This document shows, in pieces, positions 56,423 to 64,000 of a stretch of 64,000 nt of DNA (its first letter is position 1; every line of letters starts with the position of its first letter). The notes beneath the pieces are model-generated. The model did no database searches, was not told the DNA's origin, and worked only from the letters and a program-made list of their open reading frames with translations. Position numbers and translations under genes: made by a program. Source of the DNA: Caulobacteraceae bacterium (GTDB lineage: Bacteria; Pseudomonadota; Alphaproteobacteria; Caulobacterales; Caulobacteraceae); NCBI GenBank assembly GCA_947476325.1, contig CANJPZ010000006.1, positions 51,199 through 115,198 on the forward strand. Reading direction: 5' to 3'.

Positions 56423-57904
56423 ATGACCGAAACCGCCGATAAACTGATCCAGGGCCGCACCGGACCATGGGAAATTGTCCTGGGGCTGGAGATCCATGCC
56501 CAGGTCGCCTCGAAGGCCAAACTGTTCTCCGGCGCGGCCGTGGGCTTTGGCGCCGGGCCCAATGAACAGGTCAGCCTGGTGGACGCGGCCATGCCCGGCA
56601 TGCTGCCGGTGATCAACCGCTTCTGCGTCGAGCAGGCGGTGCGGGCGGGACTGGGTCTGAACGCCCAGATCAATCTGAAATCGCGCTTTGACCGGAAGAA
56701 CTATTTCTATCCGGATCTGCCCCAGGGCTATCAGATCAGCCAGTTCAAGGACCCCATCGTCGGCGAGGGCGAGGTCGAGGTGGAACGCGACGACGGCTCG
56801 ACCTTTGTGGTCGGCGTCGAGCGGCTGCACCTGGAACAGGATGCGGGCAAGAGCCTGCACGATCAGGATCCGAATGCGACCTATGTCGACCTGAACCGGG
56901 CCGGCACGGCGCTGATGGAGATCGTCTCGCGCCCCGACATGCGCTGCGCCGAAGAGGCGGCGGCCTATGTGAAAAAGATCCGCACCATCCTGCGCTATAT
57001 CGGCGCCTGCGACGGCGACATGGAAAAGGGCAACCTGCGGGCCGATGTGAACGTCTCGGTGCGCCGGCCGGGCGCCGAGCTGGGCACGCGCTGCGAGATC
57101 AAGAACGTCAATTCTTACCGCCATATCCAGCAGGCCATCGAGTACGAGGCCCGACGCCAGGTCGAGATCATCGAGGACGGCGGCAAGATCGACCAGGAAA
57201 CCCGGCTGTTCGATTCGGGCAAGCTGGAGACCCGCTCGATGCGCTCAAAGGAAGAGGCGCACGACTATCGCTATTTCCCGGACCCGGATCTGCTGCCGCT
57301 GATCCTGGACGCCGACTGGGTCGAGCAGATCAAAAAGAGCCTGCCGGAGTTGCCGGACGCCAAGAAGAAGCGCCTGCAGGGCCAGTACGGACTGTCGGCC
57401 TATGACGCCGGCGTGATGATCATCGAGAGCGCCCGGGCCGACTATTTCGAGAGCGCCGTGGCGGCCCTGAAGGCGGCGGGCGGATCGGACGCCAAGCTGG
57501 TGGCCAACTACGTGACCAACGAGCTGCTGCAGCGCCTGTCGGCCGACGGCCACGAGATCGACGCCTCGCCGATCCCGGCGGCGGATATCGCGGGTCTGGT
57601 GAAGCTGCGCGAGGACGGCGTGGTCTCGTCCAAGATCGCCAAGGAAGTGTTCGACCACATGTGGGCGGGCGAAGGCGCGCCCTACCAGATCGTCGAGACG
57701 CACGGCCTGAAACAGGAGTCCGACACCGGCGCCCTGGAGGGCATCATCGCCGCCCTGATCGCGGCCAACCCTGCCCAGGCCGATGCGGTAAAGGAAAAGC
57801 CCCAGGCCATAGGCTGGTTCGTCGGCCAAGTGATGAAGGCCACCGGCGGCAAGGCCAACCCGGGCTCGGTGAACGAGATCCTGAAGGCGAAGCTGGGGAT
57901 TTAG
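56423..57904 (+). CDS. gatB: Aspartyl/glutamyl-tRNA amidotransferase subunit B
   Basis: A 493-residue GatB. It amidates mischarged Glu-tRNA(Gln) or Asp-tRNA(Asn) with GatA and GatC. Family segments are [60 protein letters not shown] and, in the C-terminal tRNA-binding YqeY-like domain, [14 protein letters not shown] and [20 protein letters not shown]. The start is ATG 56423 ([11 protein letters not shown]); longer in-frame starts lack support. gatA and gatC are not in the window. Confidence 0.96.
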   Translation: MTETADKLIQGRTGPWEIVLGLEIHAQVASKAKLFSGAAVGFGAGPNEQVSLVDAAMPGMLPVINRFCVEQAVRAGLGLNAQINLKSRFDRKNYFYPDLPQGYQISQFKDPIVGEGEVEVERDDGSTFVVGVERLHLEQDAGKSLHDQDPNATYVDLNRAGTALMEIVSRPDMRCAEEAAAYVKKIRTILRYIGACDGDMEKGNLRADVNVSVRRPGAELGTRCEIKNVNSYRHIQQAIEYEARRQVEIIEDGGKIDQETRLFDSGKLETRSMRSKEEAHDYRYFPDPDLLPLILDADWVEQIKKSLPELPDAKKKRLQGQYGLSAYDAGVMIIESARADYFESAVAALKAAGGSDAKLVANYVTNELLQRLSADGHEIDASPIPAADIAGLVKLREDGVVSSKIAKEVFDHMWAGEGAPYQIVETHGLKQESDTGALEGIIAALIAANPAQADAVKEKPQAIGWFVGQVMKATGGKANPGSVNEILKAKLGI

Positions 57905-57916
57905 GGTTTCGACGCA

Positions 57917-57945
57917 GGGCCCGGTTTTTGCGCTGAACCGGGCCC
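57917..57945 (+). terminator. Hairpin downstream of gatB
   Basis: GGGCCCGGTT (57917-57926) and AACCGGGCCC (57936-57945) make a perfect 10-bp stem 13 bp after the gatB stop. The T-run lies in the loop, so termination strength is uncertain. Confidence 0.65.
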
Positions 57946-58015
57946 GGTCCGCGCAACCGGACTTGGCGTCACGGTAAACCTCGCCCATGTAGGGGCTGAC
58001 CTTCAAGGAGCCCCG

Positions 58016-58747
58016 ATGACCCAGCCGATCGACGTCTATTACTGGCCCACCCCCAACGGGCGTAAGGTCACCATCGCGCTGGAGGAAATGGGCCTGCCCT
58101 ATGTGGTCCGTTATGTGGACATCGGGGCGGGCGAGCAGTTCACGCCGGAATTCCTGAAGATCAGCCCCAACAACCGCATGCCGGCCATCGTCGATCCGGA
58201 CGGGCCGGGTGGGTCGCCGATTAGCGTGTTCGAGTCCGGCGCCATCCTGCAGTACCTGGGGCGCAAGAGCGGCAAGCTGTACCCGGCCGACGAGCGGGGG
58301 CGAACCGAGGTGGACGAATGGCTGTTCTGGCAGATGGCCAATCTGGGACCGGCCTGCGGACACGGCAACCACTTCCGCAACTATGCGCCGGGGTTCCTGA
58401 AGGATACGCGGCAGACGGCCTATGGTGCGGCCCGGTTCACCAATGAAGTCAACCGGCTGTACGGGGTTCTGGATGAGCGGCTGGAGGGGCGCGACTTCAT
58501 CTGCGGCGAATATTCTATCGCTGACATCATTAGCTGGCCCTGGGTCATTCCGGGCGCCTTCGGCCAGAACCTGGACGAGTTCCCCAACCTGAAGGCCTGG
58601 CAGGCGCGCATCGACGCCCGGCCCGCCGTGCAGGCCGGCAAGGCGATCAAGCCGCCGACCAAGACCCAGGCCAATCTGCGCGGCACCGAAGAAGAGCAGG
58701 CCAAGGCCCGATCTGTGCTGTTCGGGCAACGGGCGCGGCGGCGGTAG
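58016..58747 (+). CDS. Glutathione S-transferase (YghU/Ure2p-like)
   Basis: A 243-residue GST. The N-terminal thioredoxin-like domain has YYWPTPNGRKVTIALEEMGL and the glutathione-binding NRMPAIVDP and VFESGAILQYLGRK; the helical C-terminal domain includes the N-capping box YSIADIISWPWV. The TPNGRK segment is typical of the Nu/Ure2p-like class with disulfide-reductase activity. GGAG lies just before the ATG at 58016. Confidence 0.9.
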   Translation: MTQPIDVYYWPTPNGRKVTIALEEMGLPYVVRYVDIGAGEQFTPEFLKISPNNRMPAIVDPDGPGGSPISVFESGAILQYLGRKSGKLYPADERGRTEVDEWLFWQMANLGPACGHGNHFRNYAPGFLKDTRQTAYGAARFTNEVNRLYGVLDERLEGRDFICGEYSIADIISWPWVIPGAFGQNLDEFPNLKAWQARIDARPAVQAGKAIKPPTKTQANLRGTEEEQAKARSVLFGQRARRR

Positions 58748-58755
58748 GGCGGCTC

Positions 58756-58801
58756 GCCCCCTCCCTCGCTTCGCGACACCTCCCCCGCTGCACGGGGGAG
58801 G
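58756..58801. repeat. REP-like palindromic intergenic element
   Basis: A C/G-rich segment starting GCCCCCTCCCTCGC ends in the perfect hairpin CCTCCCCCG-CTGCA-CGGGGGAGG (58779-58801). Elements of this kind are scattered between genes in many Caulobacterales genomes. Only one copy is in this window, so the repeat status rests on general knowledge. Confidence 0.5.
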
Positions 58802-58907
58802 ACAGCCTTAACCTTATTTTCAGCAGGGCGGCGCTCTTCTGATTCCCATCGTACCTTGAACGCGTCTTCCAGAACGGAATCCGGGTTCATCGAGAGAGCG
58901 AAATACG

Positions 58908-59177
58908 ATGGAAATGCAGATCAGTGAGGCCCAAAGCCTGCCTCTGCCCGGGCCGGAGTCATCCGGTGATGAGCTGTTCCGGATGGGACTGCTCTATTCG
59001 ACCGGCCAGGGCGGCGCGCCGCTGGATTATGTATCGGCGCATATGTTGTTCAATCTCGCCGCGATGCGCGGATCTCTTGAGGCAAAGGTTTACCGCAAGG
59101 AGCTGAGCCAGGAGATGAACCCCGACGACGTGGCCGAGGCCCAGCGGGCCGCCCGCGAGTGGCTGGCCCACGGCTAG
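58908..59177 (+). CDS. Small Sel1-repeat-like protein
   Basis: An 89-residue cytoplasmic protein with one Sel1-like helix pair: ELFRMGLLYSTGQG, then DYVSAHMLFNLAAMRGSLEA. Sel1 repeats bind protein partners; one repeat suggests a minimal adaptor. The C-terminus is AQRAAREWLAHG. Its stop overlaps the convergent hfsD stop by three bases. A second in-frame ATG follows two codons after the first. Confidence 0.75.
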   Translation: MEMQISEAQSLPLPGPESSGDELFRMGLLYSTGQGGAPLDYVSAHMLFNLAAMRGSLEAKVYRKELSQEMNPDDVAEAQRAAREWLAHG

Positions 59178-59887
59178 CGCCCGACGTTGTTGACCGAGTA
59201 GCTGAAGGTTACCGGCAGGGCGCTGAGAAATTGCTGCATGGCCACCCCGATATTGGCCAGTCCCGTGCGTGGGACAAAGATCACGTCGCCGCGCGCCAGC
59301 GGCACCAGATCCGGCTGGTCCCCGTGTTTAAGGCCCTTTGACAGATCCGCTTCACGCAGGGCCAGCCGGCCGCCCGCGATCTTGCGAACCACCTGGACAT
59401 GCCGGGTGTTGGCGCCGACCTTGAAGCCGCCGGCCTGCATGATCACCTGCAGGGCGTTGGCGTCGCCGATCAGGTCATAGGCGGCCGGCGCGCCGACTTC
59501 CCCCCCGACATAGACCTTTATCGACTGGGGTTTGAGCTGCATCTCGGCGGTGGGTCGGCGAAGCTCGTGCGACAGGCGCTGTTCGGCCTCGGCGCGCACG
59601 TCTGAGATATTGCGCCCGGCAACCATCATCTCGGCGCCCGCCACCGGCAGGCTGATGCGACCGTCAGGCCGCACGGCCAGCAGGTATTTGTTGGCGCCCG
59701 ACAGGCCGGGCAGGGTCAGCTCGATCTCGTCGCCCGGATAGATTTGGTAGGCCGGCTCTTCATTGCTCCAGGTCGCGTAGGGAATGTTGACGAAACCGCC
59801 CGCCGCCGGGGCCGGCGTGGCCGCCACACCCGCACACGCCCAGGCCGCCAGGGCCGTCGCGGTCAGGAGGAGGAGGGTCTTTCGCAT
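59174..59887 (-). CDS. hfsD: Polysaccharide export protein, HfsD-like (Wza family)
   Basis: A 237-residue outer-membrane polysaccharide exporter with a signal peptide (KTLLLLTATALAAWACAG). The Poly_export segment is YQIYPGDEIELTLPGL with DGRISLPVAG, followed by an SLBB-like domain (IKVYVGGEVGAPAAYDL, LQVIMQAGGFKVGANTR, VPLARGDVIFVPRTG). The Cys in AWACAG is not in a canonical lipobox. Position next to HfsA/B/C-like genes makes HfsD of the Caulobacter holdfast system the best call. It is divergent from hfsA over 129 bp. Confidence 0.78.
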   Translation of the reverse strand: MRKTLLLLTATALAAWACAGVAATPAPAAGGFVNIPYATWSNEEPAYQIYPGDEIELTLPGLSGANKYLLAVRPDGRISLPVAGAEMMVAGRNISDVRAEAEQRLSHELRRPTAEMQLKPQSIKVYVGGEVGAPAAYDLIGDANALQVIMQAGGFKVGANTRHVQVVRKIAGGRLALREADLSKGLKHGDQPDLVPLARGDVIFVPRTGLANIGVAMQQFLSALPVTFSYSVNNVGR

Positions 59888-59943
59888 CAAGGCGCCCAAT
59901 TTCGAGGAAAAAATCTCTCTGATCCAAAGGTTAAGGAAAATGG

Positions 59944-59959
59944 GTAACCAATCGTTAAG
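59944..59959. promoter_or_regulatory. Candidate CtrA-type site between hfsD and hfsA
   Basis: GTAACCA-ATCG-TTAAG: two half-sites GTAA and TTAA separated by seven bases, one mismatch from the CtrA consensus TTAA-N7-TTAA. It sits 57 bp from each divergent start. Single-site match; function is inferred. Confidence 0.4.
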
Positions 59960-60016
59960 CGCGGCGGCTCAGGGTCATTTTTTGGAAGATTCTCTTTAGG
60001 CGATCAGAAGATTCGC

Positions 60017-61513
60017 ATGAGCACGGCGGACGCCTGGACATACCCCGCGAATGACGGCGCGCACCGGCCCGATGACGGCTGGAGCCAGCGCACGCGCTTT
60101 GGGCTGTCGGATGTGATCACCCTGTTGTGGCGCCAGCGTTGGCTGATGGCCGGCATCATGGTGGTGATCGTCGCCCTGGGCCTGGCCTACGCCCTGACCC
60201 TGAAGACCGAGTACGACGCCAATTCCTCGATCCTGGTCAAGCTGGGCCCCGAATATGTCTACCAGCCGCGCGCGGGCGACGCCGGGCGAGGCGCGGTAAT
60301 GAACAACGATGCGGTGGTGGCGGCCGAGCTGGCCATCCTGCAGAGCGGCGATTTGCGCCAGCGGGTCATCGACCGCATCGGCCTGTCGGTGATCTATCCG
60401 AAGATGAAGGTGGGGCCGTCGGCGTCGGCCAAGGCCCAGGCGACCGCCAAGGCGGTGGCCGCCATGGGCAAGGCGATGGACTATGGCACCGCGCCGGACC
60501 TGCCGGAGGTGCGGCTGTCGTTCAAGCACGAGAACCCCGAGATGGCGGCGCGGGTGCTGAACACCCTGATGGACGAGTACCTGGTCTACCGGCGCACCAT
60601 CCTGCTCAATTCGAATGGGCCGGCCCTGCAGACCCAGAAGGCTTCGTCTGAAAGCCAGCTGGATTCGGTCAATGCGGCCTACCAGACGTTTCTGTCGTTC
60701 AACGGCATAGGGGATTTTGACGCCGAGAAGGCCTCACTGACCCAGGTGCTGAGCGACCGCGAACAGCAGCGCTATACCCTGACCTCGGCGCTGCAGGACG
60801 CCCAGGCGCGGCTGACCTCGCTGACCAGCCAGCTGGCCTCGACGCCCCGGGAAGAGGGGGTCTATCGCGACCTCAATCTGGCGGGCGAGCAGTCGCTGGA
60901 CGCGCTGCGGCTGCGGCGCACCCAGGCGGCGGCGACCTATCGCGACGATTCCGACATGATCCGCATGCTGGACCAGCAGATCGCTGACCAGGAGCGGGCC
61001 CAGCGCCAGGCGCCGGCCGCCAGCGATACGGCGCGGCGCATCGGGGTTAATCCGGTCCACCAGACGCTGGAGAGCGACCGCAACAACGCCCAGGCCCAGG
61101 TCAATGCGACCCGCGCCTCGCTGGTCAAGGTCACTGAACAGATCGGCCAGATCAACGACCGCCTGCAGCAGCTGGCGGCGCTGGAGCCCGAATACCGCCG
61201 CCTGGTCAGCGAGCGCACCATCCTGCAGGACAGCGTCACCGACTTCTCGCGCCGCGCCCAGGAAAGCACGGCCAGCGACGCCATCGCCCGCAACAGCAAT
61301 GACAATATCCGCATCATCAGCCGCGCCAGCCCGCCGGTTCAAGGCTCGTCAAGGCGCAAGCTGGTGGCGATGGTGGCGGTGGTGCTGGCCGTGTTCACCG
61401 CCCTGTGCGCGGCCCTGCTGAACATCTTCCTCAAGCCCGGCCTGCCGACGGCGGTGGCCGCAGGCCGCACCCTGGACCTGCCGGTCCTGGCGACGGCGCG
61501 TGTAAAGCGCTAG
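60017..61513 (+). CDS. hfsA: Wzc/GumC-like chain-length protein, HfsA-like
   Basis: A 498-residue inner-membrane protein. A Wzz domain begins with membrane helix one (LMAGIMVVIVALGLAYALTL); a long periplasmic coiled coil (TQVLSDREQQRYTLTSALQD, LVKVTEQIGQINDRLQQLAA) leads to the GumC-type segment YRRLVSERTILQDSVTDFSR and helix two (LVAMVAVVLAVFTALCAALL). No kinase domain is attached; the next gene supplies the related cytoplasmic part. It controls polymer length and export with HfsD. It precedes hfsB by 5 bp. Confidence 0.82.
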   Translation: MSTADAWTYPANDGAHRPDDGWSQRTRFGLSDVITLLWRQRWLMAGIMVVIVALGLAYALTLKTEYDANSSILVKLGPEYVYQPRAGDAGRGAVMNNDAVVAAELAILQSGDLRQRVIDRIGLSVIYPKMKVGPSASAKAQATAKAVAAMGKAMDYGTAPDLPEVRLSFKHENPEMAARVLNTLMDEYLVYRRTILLNSNGPALQTQKASSESQLDSVNAAYQTFLSFNGIGDFDAEKASLTQVLSDREQQRYTLTSALQDAQARLTSLTSQLASTPREEGVYRDLNLAGEQSLDALRLRRTQAAATYRDDSDMIRMLDQQIADQERAQRQAPAASDTARRIGVNPVHQTLESDRNNAQAQVNATRASLVKVTEQIGQINDRLQQLAALEPEYRRLVSERTILQDSVTDFSRRAQESTASDAIARNSNDNIRIISRASPPVQGSSRRKLVAMVAVVLAVFTALCAALLNIFLKPGLPTAVAAGRTLDLPVLATARVKR

Positions 61514-61518
61514 CGGCC

Positions 61519-62298
61519 GTGGGCGTCTGGGGCAAAGCCAGGGACGAGACGCGGGGCGGCTGGGCTCCGCAGGGCGACCCGGCGGCGGTCGATCTGTCGG
61601 CAGAGATGGAGCGGCTGGCCGCCTCCCTTGGTCCGCTGGCCTATGGTCAGGCGCCGGGACATGGGCGGGTGCTGCAGTTTGCGTCGGCCCGGACCGGCGA
61701 GGGGACATCGACCGTGGCCCGCGAATTCGCCCGCCTGGCGGCCCAGCGCCTGCGCCGCCCCATCTGGCTGATCGACACCGATCTGACCGGCGCAACCCAG
61801 AGCGCCACGATTTCCGCCCACCCGGCGCAGTATGGACGCATGGGCGGGGCGGCCGGCGGATCGCCGGACGGATCGAGCTTTTTCACCGTGCGGCCCCAGG
61901 CCGTGGACGCAGGCGGCGCGCCGGTGCCGCCGGCCCGCTATCTGGTGGCCCATCCCGTAGGCGGGCCGAACCTGTGGGTGACCCGGTTCCGGCGCGAGCT
62001 GATGGCGCCGGGCCAGTCGGCCTATGTCACGCCGGGATCAGCCTACTGGGACGTCATGCGCCGGCACGCCGAACTGATCATCATCGATGCGCCCAGCGCC
62101 GAGCAGTCCCAGGCCTCGATTATGCTGGCGCCCCACGCGGATGCGACGGTGCTGGTCGTGGCCGCTGACGCCGGCGATGCGCGACCGCCCGCCCTGCTGA
62201 AGAGCGCCATGACCGCCGCCGGCGGCCGGGTCGCGGGGTTGTTCTTCAACCGCTGTGAGATCGAATCTCTGCCGATCCTGCGGGCCATCACGCCGTGA
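61519..62298 (+). CDS. hfsB: CpsD/Wzc-type ATPase-like protein, HfsB-like, with altered Walker A
   Basis: A 259-residue cytoplasmic protein of the BY-kinase fold. The Walker A region reads SARTGEGTSTVAREFA, where the usual GEGKST Lys is Thr. The A' motif is WLIDTDLTGAT, and the Walker B-like strand is LIIIDAPSA. There is no Tyr-rich tail at the C-terminus. Kinase activity is therefore doubtful; a structural partner for HfsA is more likely. The start is GTG 61519 and its stop overlaps the next start (GTGA). Confidence 0.8.
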   Translation: MGVWGKARDETRGGWAPQGDPAAVDLSAEMERLAASLGPLAYGQAPGHGRVLQFASARTGEGTSTVAREFARLAAQRLRRPIWLIDTDLTGATQSATISAHPAQYGRMGGAAGGSPDGSSFFTVRPQAVDAGGAPVPPARYLVAHPVGGPNLWVTRFRRELMAPGQSAYVTPGSAYWDVMRRHAELIIIDAPSAEQSQASIMLAPHADATVLVVAADAGDARPPALLKSAMTAAGGRVAGLFFNRCEIESLPILRAITP

Positions 62299-63578
62299 CC
62301 TATTATCCGGCCCAGAGCTGGATCGCAGCGCCGGCGCAGGCGGCCGGGCGCCGCTCGACCCTGATCGACTACATCGCCGGCGCCATGGCGGTGACGATCC
62401 TGCTGGTCTTCAGCCAGGGCTGGATCGCGCCGATCTTTGGCGCATCGGCAGATCCTTCGACCGGCGGGATGATCCGCCTGATCTATTTCCCGGCCTATGC
62501 GGCGGGTCTGGTCCTGCTGGCCCTGAACGCCGGCGATGTTGTCCGGGTGCTGATCCGCCAGCCTGTGCTTGTGCTGATGATGTGTCTGGTGGTCGCCTCG
62601 ATCACCTGGTCGATCAATCCGGGCGAGACCATGCGCCGCGTGGTGGCGATCGGGTTCACCACCCTTTCGGGCGTCGCCCTGGCGGCGCGTTACAGCTGGC
62701 GGCGCCTGGTCGAGATCCTGGCCATCGCCTTCGGGATCATGTGCGTGCTGAGCTTTGTCCTGGCCGTGGGCGTCCCGCATATCGGACGCATGCCGGCCGG
62801 ATCGGAATTCCCCGGCGCCTGGCGCGGCCTGTGGGCCGAGAAGAACTCCATGGGCGACAACATGGCCATGTTCATGCCCGCCTTCATCGCCGCGGCGATC
62901 TATCACCCCGGGCGGCGCGGCCTGTGGGTGGGCATGGCGCTGCTGTGTTTCGCGCTGGTGCTGCTGTCGACGTCGAAGACCTCGCTGCTGGCCCTGATGC
63001 TGGCGGTCGGCGCGACCGTGTTTGTGGCGTTGGTCCGGCGTGGTCCGGCGGTGGGCGTGGTCATGACCTATCTGGCCGTTCTGGTGGTTGCGAGCGCAGT
63101 CGGCGCGGTGATGCTGGCCCCGGCCGAGGTTTTCGCGCTGGTGGGCAAGGACCCGACCCTGACGGGCCGCACCCAGATCTGGGCGGCGATCATGGTCCAG
63201 GTCCACAACCACCCCCTTCTGGGGCATGGGTACGGGACAGTGTGGACTGACGAGAGCCCGTGGGCCCCGCTGGCCATGATCATCAAGGCCGCCCATTTCC
63301 GGCCGCACCATGCGCACTCCAGCTGGTACGAGCAGTTGCTGGGTCTGGGCTATGTGGGCCTGACGGCGTGGTCGCTGTTCTTCGCCCAGACCATGCTGAC
63401 CGGCGTGGTCGCCGCCTTTCGCGAGAAGGGGGCCTTCCTGGCCCTGCCGTTCCTGGTGGTCTATGGCCTGATCTCGCTGACCGAGAGCGTCACCCTGACC
63501 TACAACGACCTGCGCTGGGTGCTGTTCGTGGCCATCGCCTGCAAGCTGGCCTATCCGGACGGTTCTGCTCGCGCGTAG
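62295..63578 (+). CDS. hfsC: O-antigen polymerase/ligase-like protein, HfsC-like
   Basis: A 427-residue membrane protein with ten or more helices. The Wzy_C (O-antigen ligase) region is marked by WRGLWAEKNSMGDNMAMFMP, GRTQIWAAIMVQVHNHPLLG and HHAHSSWYEQLLGLGYVGLT. It would polymerise lipid-linked repeat units. The start is GTG 62295. HfsC or its relative HfsI are both possible from fold alone; position favours HfsC. Confidence 0.78.
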   Translation: MTYYPAQSWIAAPAQAAGRRSTLIDYIAGAMAVTILLVFSQGWIAPIFGASADPSTGGMIRLIYFPAYAAGLVLLALNAGDVVRVLIRQPVLVLMMCLVVASITWSINPGETMRRVVAIGFTTLSGVALAARYSWRRLVEILAIAFGIMCVLSFVLAVGVPHIGRMPAGSEFPGAWRGLWAEKNSMGDNMAMFMPAFIAAAIYHPGRRGLWVGMALLCFALVLLSTSKTSLLALMLAVGATVFVALVRRGPAVGVVMTYLAVLVVASAVGAVMLAPAEVFALVGKDPTLTGRTQIWAAIMVQVHNHPLLGHGYGTVWTDESPWAPLAMIIKAAHFRPHHAHSSWYEQLLGLGYVGLTAWSLFFAQTMLTGVVAAFREKGAFLALPFLVVYGLISLTESVTLTYNDLRWVLFVAIACKLAYPDGSARA

Positions 63579-64000
63579 GCGTTACACCGGCCGGACTCCC
63601 CTAGAGCAGAGCGCGACGCACCCAAGCCGAAAAGGTCTAGGAGCGCTCAATATGCCAGAGGGAAACGGCAAGCGGCGCCCTAAATCGTCTTGCAAGCTAA
63701 TGGTGCGGACAATCGGTCTGGTTGACATCGATCAAACTGGACTCACCGCAAGTAGAGATCTACCGACTAAAGTAAATGCAACCTTTGGTCGACTCCGACT
63801 GACTGCAATCTAAGCCGAAGGTGAGTATGTGGAGTTCTTGCAGCACCGAAATTGACGTGACCCCCATTTCTCATCCAGTCATAATGAGAGTCCTGAGCTG
63901 ATTTGAACCGTCCTGGTGGTGGCTTGCAAGAGGCCATGGCGCGTGACCGCAAGAGTCGGGCGCGCCTTGGCCGGTCTTTCCGCAGATGGCGCTGGCGTAG
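63579..64000. other. Gene-poor end of the window, possible mobile-element remnant
   Basis: After the hfsC stop no convincing gene is present apart from the small frame at 63652. Base composition is clearly lower in GC than the rest. A segment near 63866-63921 (GACCCCCATTTCTCAT and TTGAACCGTCCTGG) looks like the outer ends of some IS3-type elements, but no transposase frame is in view. The last ~90 bp return to GC-rich sequence that may begin another gene. Confidence 0.35.
63652..63813 (+). CDS. Possible 53-residue small protein
   Basis: The ATG at 63652 opens MPEGNGKRRPKSSCKLMVRT and ends with TAA at 63811-63813. AGGAG lies eight bases upstream, an excellent ribosome binding site. Codons are much less GC-rich at the third base than in neighbouring genes, so the segment may be foreign or non-coding. 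No similarity is recognised. Confidence 0.35.
   Translation: MPEGNGKRRPKSSCKLMVRTIGLVDIDQTGLTASRDLPTKVNATFGRLRLTAI

Overview
The window is chromosomal DNA from a high-GC alphaproteobacterium. It is most likely a stalked member of the Caulobacterales. It encodes a close match to the cell-fate phosphatase/kinase PleC, a DivJ-like histidine kinase, a MucR/Ros regulator, two DUF2336 proteins and a holdfast-type polysaccharide cluster (HfsD/HfsA/HfsB/HfsC-like). Genes are tightly packed, with many 4-bp ATGA/GTGA overlaps and frequent GTG/TTG starts. I saw no rRNA, tRNA or CRISPR array, and no intact mobile element.

Layout. 1-5.4 kb: partial oligopeptidase B-like gene (-), frame-broken trypsin-like protease (+), MaoC hydratase (-), DUF2336 protein, MucR, PAS protein, SufE-like protein. 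5.5-11.8 kb: DivJ-like kinase, exported protein, DUF1491 protein, small conserved protein, release factor 3, protein with three TonB-C repeats. 11.9-15.2 kb: helical repeat protein, second DUF2336 gene with an early stop codon, Pro/Ala-rich exported protein. 15.2-17.7 kb: coupled three-gene ABC importer of the NMT1/THI5 type. 17.8-22 kb: two tandem MASE1 hybrid histidine kinases, one of them decayed. 22-29 kb: Uup-type ABC-F ATPase, class A PBP, UPF0260 protein, CbpA-like DnaJ, SulP transporter. 29.2-34 kb: AroD, then a PepSY / response regulator / histidine kinase operon and an unrecognised protein. 33.9-39.8 kb: ccmI-ccmE-ccmF-ccmH and a DegP protease. 39.9-44.7 kb: GlnE, then an ECF sigma / membrane anti-sigma-like / Spy-like operon. 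44.7-50 kb: PleC and PepN (-). 50-58.7 kb: OmpW with an FNR/FixK-like box, zinc alcohol dehydrogenase, FAD ferredoxin reductase, a mannose-1-P guanylyltransferase fused to an AGE-type isomerase, small exported protein, GatB, GST. 58.9-63.6 kb: Sel1-like protein and the divergent hfsD / hfsA-hfsB-hfsC cluster. The last ~420 bp lack recognisable genes and look compositionally different.

How the genes fit together. DivJ and PleC are the opposing kinase and phosphatase of DivK/PleD in Caulobacter. MucR belongs to the same G1/S circuit that CtrA governs, and holdfast synthesis is one of its developmental outputs. The GDP-mannose enzyme could feed polysaccharide synthesis. Envelope stress functions (DegP, the ECF/Spy operon, the PhoP/PhoQ-like operon) and cytochrome c maturation make up most of the middle. 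The most unusual items are several broken or internally altered genes, RGG-like tails on two periplasmic proteins, candidate operators next to the two-component operon, and a probable CtrA-like site between hfsD and hfsA.
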